The notes: a model not told the origin generated them from the sequence alone. 33,381 nt of DNA from Bacillota bacterium (GCA_029268085.1 JAJUHD010000003.1:1-33381); one strand, 5' to 3'; positions 21,430-31,163 are shown, numbered from the stretch's first letter. Numbers and translations are program-made.

Positions 21430-22596
21430 ATGGCTTTATTGCTTATAAAAATCGCACATATGTTCCAAAGAAAGAAAAACCCTTTGTTTTCCGCAGATAT
21501 AGGGGTTCAGCAGAAATATATGAGAAAGCTGGGCATACCGGGAGACAATATTGAGCGCGGGTATTTTCAATACCGATGCCAGATGCGGCTTTTGGGCTGT
21601 ATTTTAGCTTTTTTATATAACCTGACATCGATTCCTTTGATGTTTCTATATAAAAAAAGAATAGCGCGCGCGCAGGCCCCGAACTCCGATGATGTCTTCG
21701 ACGGTATCTTTATATTTGCAGGAGCCGATACGATACTTCCATTGAGCCTGAAGGAAAAATACAGCATCAAGCAGGTAAAGGACTGTCAGAGCCAGCAGCT
21801 TCTAATAAAAGAAGATATCCTGTTCCTGAACACTTTGCGGAAACGATATCCATTCGCGTGGCATTTCCGCTTTAAGTGCCTTATGAAAATTGCTATGTAC
21901 CGCTATCAGATCATGGCATATCGGCCCACAGCTTTAATCGTCAGCTCTGAATACTCTTTCACATCCTCTGTTTTAACTGCGTACTGCGAGGGCATGGGGA
22001 TTAAGCATATAAATGTGATGCATGGCGAGAAGCTTTTCTATATGCGTGATTCGTTTTTTCATTTTCATGAATGCTATGTGTGGGATGAGCATTACAGAAA
22101 ATTGTTTACAGATTTACAGGCAGAGCCGACGCAGTTCATAATCGACGTTCCGCCCTCTTTAGCGAAGCGGGAAAATTCCAATGTTCCTAAAACCGTTGAT
22201 TATACATACTATTTAGGTACAGAAAAAATCAGGGAAATGAAGCAAATAAAACGCTCGCTTGATTTGCTGGTTAAATCAGGAGGTATGGTTGCTATCCGGC
22301 CGCATCCGCTTTACTCATCCGCCCGTGATATCCAAAGTGTTTTTGGCGTCGATTCCAATTACATTATTGAGGATAAAAGCATTTTGCCCATAGAAATCTC
22401 CCTGCTGAGGACCCGATACGCAGTTTCCTGTTATTCTACAGTGCTGTTCCAAGCCATAAACAATGGCGTTACTGCCGTGATAGACGATACGGATAAGGAA
22501 AAATACAAAAAGCTGAAGAGCTTGCGATATATTTGCTTGGAGAAGGAGCACATGATTTTATCGGATCTGATAAATAAAACTATGAATAAGGAATAA
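21430..22596 (+). CDS. Putative polysaccharide glycosyltransferase (GT-B-like, sialyltransferase-type motifs)
   Basis: The 388-residue protein is not a confident match to one family. It shows features of the polysialyltransferase/CDP-glycerol transferase-like GT-B group: a central IVSSEYSF segment, HINVMHGEK, VAIRPHP near residue 290 and a later CYSTVLFQAINNG. The HP and S/T motifs in that order are typical for that group, which transfers charged sugars or polyol phosphates. A hydrophobic stretch near 55-75 may be a membrane-associated helix. AAGGGG about 8 nt upstream supports ATG 21430, 4 nt after the previous stop. I call it a glycosyltransferase from motif pattern and context only. Confidence 0.6.
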   Translation: MALLLIKIAHMFQRKKNPLFSADIGVQQKYMRKLGIPGDNIERGYFQYRCQMRLLGCILAFLYNLTSIPLMFLYKKRIARAQAPNSDDVFDGIFIFAGADTILPLSLKEKYSIKQVKDCQSQQLLIKEDILFLNTLRKRYPFAWHFRFKCLMKIAMYRYQIMAYRPTALIVSSEYSFTSSVLTAYCEGMGIKHINVMHGEKLFYMRDSFFHFHECYVWDEHYRKLFTDLQAEPTQFIIDVPPSLAKRENSNVPKTVDYTYYLGTEKIREMKQIKRSLDLLVKSGGMVAIRPHPLYSSARDIQSVFGVDSNYIIEDKSILPIEISLLRTRYAVSCYSTVLFQAINNGVTAVIDDTDKEKYKKLKSLRYICLEKEHMILSDLINKTMNKE

Positions 22597-22612
22597 GAAT
22601 AGAAGGTAAATT

Positions 22613-24379
22613 ATGGGTTTTGTAATTTCAAACAGGAAATTTGAAGGCGCTGAGGAATTTGAAAAGCTGTATTTTGACGGTTCGGACGTTATAACGTCAA
22701 ATGCAAGTTTGATCGCGGTTAAAACAAACGTTTTTGGTAAAAAACGCCGCGAGATAATTGATAATGTATTGGAACAAACGTCAAGCGACTCAACAATTGG
22801 CATTCTAAGCAAAGACGAGTTCTATGTTGCGCTTAGCTATAAAATCAATTCTGATATATTGAAAATACAAACTGATATTGTGGCGTATGAATCGGCGTTT
22901 ATTTATCGCTCCGGCGATTGCTTCGTTATTTCGGACAATGTGCTGAGAATAATTGAAATTCTTCAGTCTTTTGGCATTACTGTGGCGTTACTGGAAGACA
23001 AAGTCAGGAAGTTTGTTTATCTTGGAAATTACTTTACGTCTGAAACATTTTTTTCAGATATCTCAATATTACAGCCGGCAACAAATTATTTTTTAAATAT
23101 ATATAATTTGGAACTGCAATCTTCAGCTTATGATGATTTTTCCTTTTCGGGTAAAATCACCGATGCGGATGAAGCGGCGTCGCGTCTTTATTCTGTGCTC
23201 GATGAGTTATTTAAATCGAATTACTCAAAGGACATGAAATACGGCATAGGGATCAGCGGCGGGCTTGACTCGAGGGTCGCGGGCTATTTTGCAAAAAAGA
23301 ACGGATATAACGTTTATCCGTATTTCCTTGGCAGAAAACGAAACTCTTTGGGTTTCCTTACCAACGATGCCAAGCGAAGCCTTGAGGTCATTCATGAAAT
23401 CGGACTGAACGAACCAAGTTTTTATCCGACGGACATAGTACCTTATTCCAAAAAGCTCGAATATGATGCTGTGAAAGCTCCAACCGGCTCTCCGAACGTG
23501 ACACAAAACATCGGGTTTGATTGGCCGTATTTTGATGTGATGATACATGGAATGCTGGGCGGAGAGCTTTTTGGCGGAATCGGTTTTCTCAATAAAAATA
23601 ATATGGATTGTACATCCGAGGAGCTTTCGGCAAGTATTATCGCTACTTTGAATTGCTTGCCGAAATATAAAGCCAAGTATTCGCTTTCAGGAAAAATTAT
23701 AACAAAGCTTCCAAAAATTAGAGATAAGTATAGATTTACTGATTATGAAAAGGAGCGCATTATTTCTGAGCGCCTTCGGACAGAGCTTAAATCGGAATTA
23801 TGCGAATGGATAGAGCGGCAAAATGCAAACGGACTTTCCAATATAAATATCGCGATGAAATTCTTTTATTACTATTATTCAAGAAATGTTAGAACTGCAT
23901 ATTACGCAACTTTGGAGGACAGCATTTACTCGTTTGGAGCGTTCTTGAACCCGAAGGTAATATCGGAATTCCGCAATTGGAGCGATGGGCTGTTTTTAAA
24001 CAGAGTTGTCCAAAAGGCTTTAATTAAAAAATGCGGGAATTTATGCAGCGTTAGGGACCAAACGACTGCCGCTTCAATTTCAGAAAGCGAGTCAGGCCGA
24101 TCAATCAGAAAATATGCTTATATGCTTGAACGTGCCTTGCGAGGCAGCGGAATGTACTATACAAATTATGACAAAAAGGAATTTGCTTCTCAGCTTCAAG
24201 AATTAAATCAGCAAAAAATAATCAGAATGTTCGACTGCGATTTTGTTGAATTGTCTGAGGCAAAAGCAGATGTCTGCCACTTGATTATGAAGCTTGCATG
24301 GCTGGAAAAACGCTATAATCTGCCGGTAGCGGATGGTGATTATGAGGATTCTAATTTTATCTCCATATATCAGCGATAA
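22613..24379 (+). CDS. Asparagine synthetase-like amidotransferase/ATP-PPi enzyme lacking the glutaminase Cys
   Basis: The 588-residue protein has the asparagine synthase C-domain with PP-loop GISGGLDSR (213-221), LGRKRNSLGF, MIHGMLGGELFGG near 315, and a long helical C-terminus. This domain adenylates a carboxylate for amide formation. The N-terminal ~170 residues resemble the AsnB glutaminase fold in layout (SDNVLRIIEILQ, FTSETFFSDISILQPATNYF), but the protein begins Met-Gly-Phe and lacks the catalytic Cys that normally follows Met. It would thus use free ammonia or an amine, or catalyse another ATP-dependent condensation, as in beta-lactam synthetase-like members. In this cluster, amidation of a uronic acid is one idea. 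The gene is clearly AT-richer than its neighbours, which hints at separate acquisition. Confidence 0.8.
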   Translation: MGFVISNRKFEGAEEFEKLYFDGSDVITSNASLIAVKTNVFGKKRREIIDNVLEQTSSDSTIGILSKDEFYVALSYKINSDILKIQTDIVAYESAFIYRSGDCFVISDNVLRIIEILQSFGITVALLEDKVRKFVYLGNYFTSETFFSDISILQPATNYFLNIYNLELQSSAYDDFSFSGKITDADEAASRLYSVLDELFKSNYSKDMKYGIGISGGLDSRVAGYFAKKNGYNVYPYFLGRKRNSLGFLTNDAKRSLEVIHEIGLNEPSFYPTDIVPYSKKLEYDAVKAPTGSPNVTQNIGFDWPYFDVMIHGMLGGELFGGIGFLNKNNMDCTSEELSASIIATLNCLPKYKAKYSLSGKIITKLPKIRDKYRFTDYEKERIISERLRTELKSELCEWIERQNANGLSNINIAMKFFYYYYSRNVRTAYYATLEDSIYSFGAFLNPKVISEFRNWSDGLFLNRVVQKALIKKCGNLCSVRDQTTAASISESESGRSIRKYAYMLERALRGSGMYYTNYDKKEFASQLQELNQQKIIRMFDCDFVELSEAKADVCHLIMKLAWLEKRYNLPVADGDYEDSNFISIYQR

Positions 24380-25574
24380 TAATGAGCATAAAAAAAACAA
24401 AACCGGGTTCGGCATAATGGTTATGAGCATTGTTGATTCTTTGTGCGATCGGGGGAGTGAAGTATTTGTCCTGACGCATGCTCTATGTCGGGGAAGAACA
24501 GACGGGTTGCGCGTGATTCTTAAGCACTCGCTTTCGGAAGTGCTCCTGCATGCTCAAATCAGAGGGATATGCGCCCAAATTTCAGAACTGCGTAAGCTGC
24601 CGTGCCCATTTGGAACAAAACTCAGAATGCTTTATTATTACCTTGATAAAGGCTTTATAAAAAAAGCTATTCAAAGGATAAAGCCTGACATAGTCCATGT
24701 TCACGGCTTAGGTCTTGGTTCAAAAAATTATATCGATGCCTGTGAAGAACTTGAGGTTCCGTTTGTGGTAACGGCGCATGGCCTGATTCAAAACGACCAG
24801 GACGCTTCTCAGGAGGACCGAGAATTTGAAAGAGAGTTTTTTCGCTATAGCGAAAAAAATGGAGTTCATATAACGGTTGTCAGTACGGGCATAAAGAAAC
24901 GCCTATGTGGAGATTACTATGGTCTTGCCGACGCCGGCACTATTCACGTTGTAACAAACGGAACAGATTTACATATGATAAAACCGACAGGCACTATAAG
25001 GTCAAGGTACGGCATCCCGCCGACAAGCAAAATTTGCTTGGTCGTCGGAAGCGTTTGTGAAAGGAAAAATCAGATTCAAATCGTTAGGGCATACTCGAGA
25101 CTGCCGCAAAGCTTGCGTGAAAACACAAGGATACTGATCCTCGGAAGCATATCGGAAAATGATCCGGTCAAAGAGGAAATCTCAAGATTGGGTTTGAATA
25201 ACTCTGTTATATGCTGCGGATTCGTTCAGCACGAGGAACTCTGCAGCTATTACGCCGATGCAGACCTGAACATACTTGCAAGCAGGGACGAGGGCTTTGG
25301 CCTGCCGGTTATCGAAGGCTTTGTTTACGGATTGCCTTGCGTAACTTTTTCAGATCTTGACGCAGTTCCGGATATTTACGACGAAAATGCGGTAGAGTTG
25401 TGTTATGACCGCACAGACGAGTCTTTCGCAAAGACGATAACAGCCGCATTGGAAAGGCAATGGGACAAAGAAGCGATAAAGCTTTACAGCAAAAAGTTTT
25501 CGCTTGAGACTATGGCGGAACGGTATATGGATGTATATGCACAGGTAATAAACAGTTTGATATTTAATAAATAA
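24342..25574 (+). CDS. Glycosyltransferase family 4
   Basis: The 410-residue GT-B enzyme has an N-terminal MRILILSPYISDN strand, DIVHVHGLG and VVTAHGL, a sugar-nucleotide domain with LVVGSVCERKNQ, and the C-terminal DEGFGLPVIEGFVYGLPCV motif with the paired Glu residues typical of retaining GT4 enzymes. I chose ATG 24342 (N-terminus MRILIL) over ATG 24333, since the protein then starts at the first beta-strand; either lies inside the end of the upstream gene (38-47 bp overlap), so translation is probably coupled. The sugar is unknown. Confidence 0.88.
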   Translation: MRILILSPYISDNNEHKKNKTGFGIMVMSIVDSLCDRGSEVFVLTHALCRGRTDGLRVILKHSLSEVLLHAQIRGICAQISELRKLPCPFGTKLRMLYYYLDKGFIKKAIQRIKPDIVHVHGLGLGSKNYIDACEELEVPFVVTAHGLIQNDQDASQEDREFEREFFRYSEKNGVHITVVSTGIKKRLCGDYYGLADAGTIHVVTNGTDLHMIKPTGTIRSRYGIPPTSKICLVVGSVCERKNQIQIVRAYSRLPQSLRENTRILILGSISENDPVKEEISRLGLNNSVICCGFVQHEELCSYYADADLNILASRDEGFGLPVIEGFVYGLPCVTFSDLDAVPDIYDENAVELCYDRTDESFAKTITAALERQWDKEAIKLYSKKFSLETMAERYMDVYAQVINSLIFNK

Positions 25575-25592
25575 TGGGTATTGGAGAGAGCA

Positions 25593-26996
25593 ATGAACGG
25601 AAGGCTTACCTCGACGCATCTTAAAGGCCGTACCAATAGAAGTGTAGTCAGGATACGCTGCGACATGGTGATCGCTTTGGCTTCAACGTTTTTCGTGGGA
25701 CTGTCTGCTGTCACTAACAACGCGGTTTTCTGCTATATTGCGATGCTCTTTTTGCCTTTTGGACTTATTTATCCGACGTCGCTTATACCGGTACTTATGG
25801 TTACGTCTCTTTCGAGTAACTTTTTCGCTGCGGCAGAAGGGATTGGGGCTGCACGCCTGTTCGCTATTGCCATAGTACTCGGCGTTACAATATCTATGAT
25901 TCGAAATCGCAGAAAGATCAATCTTTTTTGGCTGCGTTTTCTTATATTAATCATGATAGCGACTTTGCTTACCACGGCAATAAACGGAGCTGTCAATATG
26001 CAAGCCTTGTCAACGATCGGCCTGAACCTATTGATCGCTTTTGCGTTTTCAAATATTAAGATCGACTCAAAAGAATTCGAAAGAATTCTTTTTTGCGTTT
26101 TTGCGGCGTTTTCTATAATTACTATACTAATTTTTATAAATTTGAGTTTTTCGGGGCTTCAAACCCTTTTTCAGGGTCGTATATCCATCGATTCCGATGT
26201 CAATACAAACCGTCAGGCAATGATGTGCGCGCAGCTTGGCGCATTTATGTTTGGCTATGCTGTTTACTCTCCAAAAACGAAGTATAAAGTGTTCTGCATT
26301 ATATTGGGACTCATTAACTTTTTTGTATGCCTGATTTCCGGCTCAAGAACCGGTTGTTTAGCGGTAATACTGGGCGTGATGGTATCCGTTATTGTTTTTA
26401 ATCGTATTAACAAAAAAAGCCTTAAGGGAATTGCGACAGTGGCATCAATCACGGTAATCGGTTTTTTGATTTTTCAGCTTGTTGTCGGCAAAAACGCAAT
26501 CCTTGCGGAGAGATATTCACTGCAGGGCATTTTGAAAAATGGCGGTACTTACCGATGGGAAAGAATAATCTGCGAAGTAAAATATATAATCCCGGAACAC
26601 CTGCTGTTCGGTATAGGACCTTCTTCAATATATGAAACACTGGCGCTGCGGCCGTATTTAGCTAAGCCCGGCTCGTCGCACAATATCATTTTCAGTATGC
26701 TGACGCAGATCGGCATATTGGGAAGCGCCGCATATGTTGCGGTTGTCAGTTCTGCTATCAGGAGGATTATTGCCGCGCTGAGAAGATTTCCCGCTGCTTT
26801 AATTCCGCTTTCCATGATTCTGACCGGCCTGTTTAACGGCATAGGAGAAGTGATGTATTGCGAACGTTTATTCTGGATGGTGCTTTCTTTTTCGATTCTT
26901 TGCATAAACAGCCGACCGTTTGAGGCGGACAGTGCAGACCGGTCAGAGAAATCCGCTTCAGAACATAGGAGGTATCTATGCCAGAGGTATCGATAA
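25593..26996 (+). CDS. O-antigen ligase/polymerase-like membrane protein (Wzy candidate)
   Basis: The 467-residue protein has about 10-12 hydrophobic segments and the Wzy_C/O-antigen ligase pattern: SGSRTG followed by a helix near the middle, then a large external loop with GGTYRWERI and FGIGPSSI, and SSHNI further on. In a cluster with an initiating transferase and a Wzx-like flippase, the likely role is to polymerise lipid-linked repeat units outside the membrane. GGAGAG (25583-25588) before ATG 25593 supports this start; a TTG at 25581 is less likely. It overlaps the next gene by 19 bp. Confidence 0.82.
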   Translation: MNGRLTSTHLKGRTNRSVVRIRCDMVIALASTFFVGLSAVTNNAVFCYIAMLFLPFGLIYPTSLIPVLMVTSLSSNFFAAAEGIGAARLFAIAIVLGVTISMIRNRRKINLFWLRFLILIMIATLLTTAINGAVNMQALSTIGLNLLIAFAFSNIKIDSKEFERILFCVFAAFSIITILIFINLSFSGLQTLFQGRISIDSDVNTNRQAMMCAQLGAFMFGYAVYSPKTKYKVFCIILGLINFFVCLISGSRTGCLAVILGVMVSVIVFNRINKKSLKGIATVASITVIGFLIFQLVVGKNAILAERYSLQGILKNGGTYRWERIICEVKYIIPEHLLFGIGPSSIYETLALRPYLAKPGSSHNIIFSMLTQIGILGSAAYVAVVSSAIRRIIAALRRFPAALIPLSMILTGLFNGIGEVMYCERLFWMVLSFSILCINSRPFEADSADRSEKSASEHRRYLCQRYR

Positions 26997-29089
26997 TTAT
27001 ACCAGTATATAATGTTGAACTATATCTGCGGCATTGTCTGGACTCGGTACTCGCCCAGACATTCCGGGATATTGAAGCGATACTGGTGGATGACGGCTCC
27101 ACGGACGACAGCGGGAAAATATGCGATGAGTACGCTGAAAAAGACGCGCGGTTCAGAGTGGTTCATCAGGAAAACGCAGGGCTTTCTGGAGCACGAAATA
27201 CGGGCATTGAAAAAGCCCGCGGAAGCTATCTCTATTTTTTAGATTCTGATGACTGGGTTGAAAGGGATACTGTTGAAAAACTGTATGAAGGGGTAGCCGG
27301 AAGCGGCGGCCAGTATGCCGTTTGCGGCTACTATAAAGAAGCAAAGCCCAGAGGATACTTTTCTCCGCAAATGAGGCCGGAAGCCGATAACCGCTTGGGT
27401 AATTTACTTCGCTATGCAAGAAAAGAATTCTCTTACGCGGTGTGGAACAAACTGTACAGGCGCAGTATTGTTATTGAGAACAACCTTCGGTTCTATGAAG
27501 GAGAAAAGTATGTAGAAGACCATGCGTTTAATCTTAAATACCTTCTCTTCTGCGAAAAAGTCTCGGTAATACGGGCCCCGCTGTATCATTACAGAATAAG
27601 AGAGGGGCAGATAACAGCGGAAAGCCCCGAAAAGAGACTTCCGACTTACATAGAGGACACAAAAAAACTAATTGAAGATTTCAAGTCATACGGGAAATAC
27701 GAGGAGTACAAAGAGGTGTTGGCGGTTCATTTTGCTGCACGCTTTAACGAATACATAGGCGGGCTTGCGAAGGATAAATTTCTCTGCAAACCAAAATCAT
27801 TGCTTATAAAAGAAATAAAAAACCTATACAGAGAAACAGGCTTTTCAAAAGTATTAAAGCATGCGCCGCTAATAAAAAAGGAAAGGTTATTTCTGGCATT
27901 GCTGGGGCAGGGAAATGCAGGGGCAATAATCGGATGCTACCGCCTGTACGCTTTACTGCGAAGAGTGATGAGCCTATGGGGCAAAACAAAATATTGCCTG
28001 CGCGAGAAAATCAAAGATTTGGTTCTCTACAGGTCGATTTGGTTAAAGAGAAATTACCTCCGATATATCCAAAAGGATAATGATACCAATTTTTTGTCTG
28101 ATCAAAGCCTCAAAATCGGTACAAAGCCGCGTTTGTTTTTAATAGGTACGCCTGAATATGAAAATGTTGGTGATCACGCAATAGCCGTTGCCGAAAAACA
28201 GTATTTGGGCAAAGAGCTTGCTGATTACTCTCTGATTGAGGTTACCGAAAACGAGGCCGTCTTACATTTGCGAGAATTGAAAAAATATATTCAATCCACA
28301 GACATAATTCTGCTTCAGGGCGGAGGAAATATGGGGAGCGAATACCCCGATCAGGAAATGATAAGAAAACATGTAATCAAAGCGTTTCCGGATAACAAAA
28401 CAGTTGTATTTCCGCAGTCTGTGTTTTTTTCCGATAAACCGATAAATCATTTTAGAAAGAAAGAAATGCGCAGTTATTACTCCGGTCATATTAATTTGCT
28501 TCTTTGCGCGAGAGAAAGACGCTCGTATGAAATAATGCTGGAAAACTTTGAGGAATGCAAAATTGCGCTTATGCCGGATATGGCGTTTCGCTTGCAAAGC
28601 GCTGCTAAAGCATCTAAACGCAACGGCGTCCTGATATGCCTTCGGTCTGATAAAGAGAGCATCTTGTCATGGGATGATAAGGCTAAGATAAACTGCATTT
28701 GCAGGCAGAGGTTTAATAATGTTTCAGAGTCTGACACATGCATAGATTATCGGGTCAAAAAGGAAAACAGAGAAAAAATACTGGATCAGATTGTCATGCG
28801 GTTTAGGTCGTCCGAGCTGGTGGTAACGGACAGATTGCACGGCATGATTCTTGCGGCCGTTACGGAAACGCCCTGTGTGGCTTTCAGCAATTCAAACCAT
28901 AAAATTGTAGAGAGCTTTGAATGGATCAAAGGCCTTGGATTCGTAAGGCTTTGCGATAATTTGGAGAGACTCGGAGATTTAATAAGCGCAGCACTCTCGT
29001 GTGCTGCCGAATATGACCGTACGGCATTTGACGAGTATTATGACGCAATTACGCTGTTTATACGGGAGAATTCAAATGGACAGAATTAA
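26978..29089 (+). CDS. Fusion of GT2 glycosyltransferase and polysaccharide pyruvyl transferase
   Basis: Residues 1 to ~330 are a GT2 (GT-A) glycosyltransferase: VSIIIPVYNVELYL, DDGSTDDS (38-45), ENAGLSGARNTGI and the metal-binding LDSDDW (88-93). From about 383 a polysaccharide pyruvyl transferase domain (PF04230) follows: LIGTPEYENVGDHAI, LLQGGGNMG, VVFPQSV and VVTDRLHGMI. Such enzymes add a pyruvate ketal from phosphoenolpyruvate to a sugar. The 703-residue frame is continuous; the two activities could add a sugar and then pyruvylate it. AGGAGG (26967-26972) lies 5 nt before ATG 26978. The gene overlaps the previous one by 19 bp and the next by 14 bp. Confidence 0.9.
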   Translation: MPEVSIIIPVYNVELYLRHCLDSVLAQTFRDIEAILVDDGSTDDSGKICDEYAEKDARFRVVHQENAGLSGARNTGIEKARGSYLYFLDSDDWVERDTVEKLYEGVAGSGGQYAVCGYYKEAKPRGYFSPQMRPEADNRLGNLLRYARKEFSYAVWNKLYRRSIVIENNLRFYEGEKYVEDHAFNLKYLLFCEKVSVIRAPLYHYRIREGQITAESPEKRLPTYIEDTKKLIEDFKSYGKYEEYKEVLAVHFAARFNEYIGGLAKDKFLCKPKSLLIKEIKNLYRETGFSKVLKHAPLIKKERLFLALLGQGNAGAIIGCYRLYALLRRVMSLWGKTKYCLREKIKDLVLYRSIWLKRNYLRYIQKDNDTNFLSDQSLKIGTKPRLFLIGTPEYENVGDHAIAVAEKQYLGKELADYSLIEVTENEAVLHLRELKKYIQSTDIILLQGGGNMGSEYPDQEMIRKHVIKAFPDNKTVVFPQSVFFSDKPINHFRKKEMRSYYSGHINLLLCARERRSYEIMLENFEECKIALMPDMAFRLQSAAKASKRNGVLICLRSDKESILSWDDKAKINCICRQRFNNVSESDTCIDYRVKKENREKILDQIVMRFRSSELVVTDRLHGMILAAVTETPCVAFSNSNHKIVESFEWIKGLGFVRLCDNLERLGDLISAALSCAAEYDRTAFDEYYDAITLFIRENSNGQN

Positions 29090-31163
29090 GAGGTTTTTTG
29101 ATGTCTATGTGCCGGTAAAGAGCTGCAACCTTAAATGCCATTATTGCTATGTAACGGAGGATGCCAAGTCAAAAATGGGGGACACCGCATTTGAATATAC
29201 ACCTGAGCAAATCGGGCGGGCTCTAGCCATAGAACGGTTGGGAGGCAAATGCCTGTTCCATATTTGCGGATACGGAGAAACCCTGATTCCTCCCGAAATA
29301 GCGGAAATAATTAAAGAAATACTGAAACAGGGACATTATGTTTTTGTTGTAACGAACGGACTTATATCAAAGAGGATAGATCAGATACTTGAGTTTCCGC
29401 AGGAATATCTGACGCGGCTTGGTTTTAAGTTCTCTTTCCACTACCTGGAGCTGCTGAGGACCAATCAGCTCGAAAAATTTACATACAACGTTAGCAGAGT
29501 CAGAACTGCGGGATGTTCGATATCTGTCGAGGTAACGCCAAGTGACGAGCTTGAACCCTATATCGACGAAATGAGACGGTACAGCATCGAAAAATTCGGG
29601 GCGCTGCCCCATATTACTGTTCCGCGTAACGGTGATGATCCGTCGTGGCCGCTGCTTTCAAAGCGCTCGCTTCAGGAATTTAAGGATATTTGGGGCCAAT
29701 TTGAATCGGAGCTATTTGATTTCAAGCTGTCCACATGGGGAATAAAGCGGAAGGAATATTGTTATGCCGGCGCATGGTCGGGTCTTCTCAATATAGGCAA
29801 CGGCGAACTGTCGCGCTGTTACGGAGGGAAGTATTCCCAGAATATCCTGAAGGACCCGACCAAGCCGATAATAGACCTGCCGATAGGAAATAAATGTTCA
29901 ATGCCTCATTGTGTCAACTCCCATATATTTCTGACTCTGGGTGATATTCAGAGTATTAATTCATACACATACGCTCAGGTCAGGAACAGAGTATGCGCAG
30001 ACGGAAGCGAATGGCTTCGGGAGCCGATGAAATCATTTATCAGCGGCAGGTTGGAAGATGCAAACGAAATACTGACGGAAAAAAAGAAGAAGCTGCTTGC
30101 ATGGAAAAGCTTCCTGCTGGTTTTGAGGTATCAGCTTTTTAAGAGACTTTATACCCTGTTAAGCAGAAAAATAAGGCTGATACTGGAAAAAAATAAACTG
30201 ATTCCCGCCCCGCGATACTGCTGTTCATTTGGGAGTGTAATCATGCGCCATATTTTCAAAAAGGCAAAGAAAGCGCCAAGGTACGCGAAAGCAAGGATCG
30301 AAAGATGCTACTATACGCTAAGGTACCGGTTTGCAAAAGGCAGTATCTATATAAAAACCGAAAGTATAGAAACAACTATTCAGAAGATCATTGACGAAAA
30401 GGTTTCGGTTTCACGCTTCGGAGACGGAGAATTCAAATGGATCGAAAAACTGCGGCACAACTCCTTTCAGGATGTTGACGAAAAGCTGTCCGAAAGGCTG
30501 CTGGAGGTTCTGAGAAGCGAAAGCGAGCGCCACATAGTATGCATAAGCCCGGCTTTCAGCGGACTTGAGTATGAAACAGAAGAGAGCAAAAAGTACTGGA
30601 GGGCTGTGCTTGGGCAATATGGAAAGCGTTGGGCGAGGCACCTCGATAGGAGCAGAGTTTACTTCAACGCAAATATCAGCCGCTTTTATTTGAATGATAT
30701 CAACAAAGCCTTGGTCAACAGCAGATTTTTACAATTGAAAAAAATATGGGATGGCAGAGATTTGCTTATAGTGGAGGGCGAAATGAGCCGGATGGGAGCA
30801 GGGAACGACCTGTTCGAGAATGCCAGAAGCATTCAGCGGCTTATCGCCCCCAAGCGCAACGCGTTCAGCAGATATGACGCAATTCTTGAAAAAGCAAAGC
30901 GCTACGGGAAAGAGAAGCTGATTCTCATTGCTCTGGGCCCGACCGCCACGGTTCTGGCCTATGATCTGGCAATGTCAGGTTATCAAGCGATCGACTTAGG
31001 CCATGTTGATATCGAATATGAGTGGTATCTGATGGGGGCGACAAAAAAAGTTCCTGTTCGTTGGAGAGAAGTCAATGAAGCAAGGACTGCCAATGAAATA
31101 CCTTTTACCGGCCCTGAACGCGTAAAATATGATTCTCAAATTATAGATGCAGTGCTGCTGTAG
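29076..31163 (+). CDS. Fusion of radical SAM (SPASM/twitch-like) enzyme and GT-D (DUF1792-type) glycosyltransferase
   Basis: The 695-residue protein starts with a radical SAM domain: CNLKCHYC gives Cys17, Cys21 and Cys24 (CX3CX2C) for the [4Fe-4S] cluster, then ICGYGETL (GGE-like) and VVTNG. Cys229 and Cys248 with Gly243 four residues before Cys248 fit the C-x-G-x4-C start of a SPASM/twitch auxiliary cluster, and Cys274 and Cys279 follow. From about 430 the protein matches the GT-D family (DUF1792): VSRFGDGEFKWIE with the DxE motif (450-452), then WRAVLGQYGKRW, LIVEGEMSRMGAGNDLF, and ALGPTATVLAYDLA...QAIDLGHVDIEYEWY. I chose ATG 29076 after GGGAG, overlapping the previous gene by 14 bp. The first half could modify a sugar and the second transfer one. 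The fusion is unusual to my knowledge; the reaction is unknown. Confidence 0.88.
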   Translation: MDRIKRFFDVYVPVKSCNLKCHYCYVTEDAKSKMGDTAFEYTPEQIGRALAIERLGGKCLFHICGYGETLIPPEIAEIIKEILKQGHYVFVVTNGLISKRIDQILEFPQEYLTRLGFKFSFHYLELLRTNQLEKFTYNVSRVRTAGCSISVEVTPSDELEPYIDEMRRYSIEKFGALPHITVPRNGDDPSWPLLSKRSLQEFKDIWGQFESELFDFKLSTWGIKRKEYCYAGAWSGLLNIGNGELSRCYGGKYSQNILKDPTKPIIDLPIGNKCSMPHCVNSHIFLTLGDIQSINSYTYAQVRNRVCADGSEWLREPMKSFISGRLEDANEILTEKKKKLLAWKSFLLVLRYQLFKRLYTLLSRKIRLILEKNKLIPAPRYCCSFGSVIMRHIFKKAKKAPRYAKARIERCYYTLRYRFAKGSIYIKTESIETTIQKIIDEKVSVSRFGDGEFKWIEKLRHNSFQDVDEKLSERLLEVLRSESERHIVCISPAFSGLEYETEESKKYWRAVLGQYGKRWARHLDRSRVYFNANISRFYLNDINKALVNSRFLQLKKIWDGRDLLIVEGEMSRMGAGNDLFENARSIQRLIAPKRNAFSRYDAILEKAKRYGKEKLILIALGPTATVLAYDLAMSGYQAIDLGHVDIEYEWYLMGATKKVPVRWREVNEARTANEIPFTGPERVKYDSQIIDAVLL

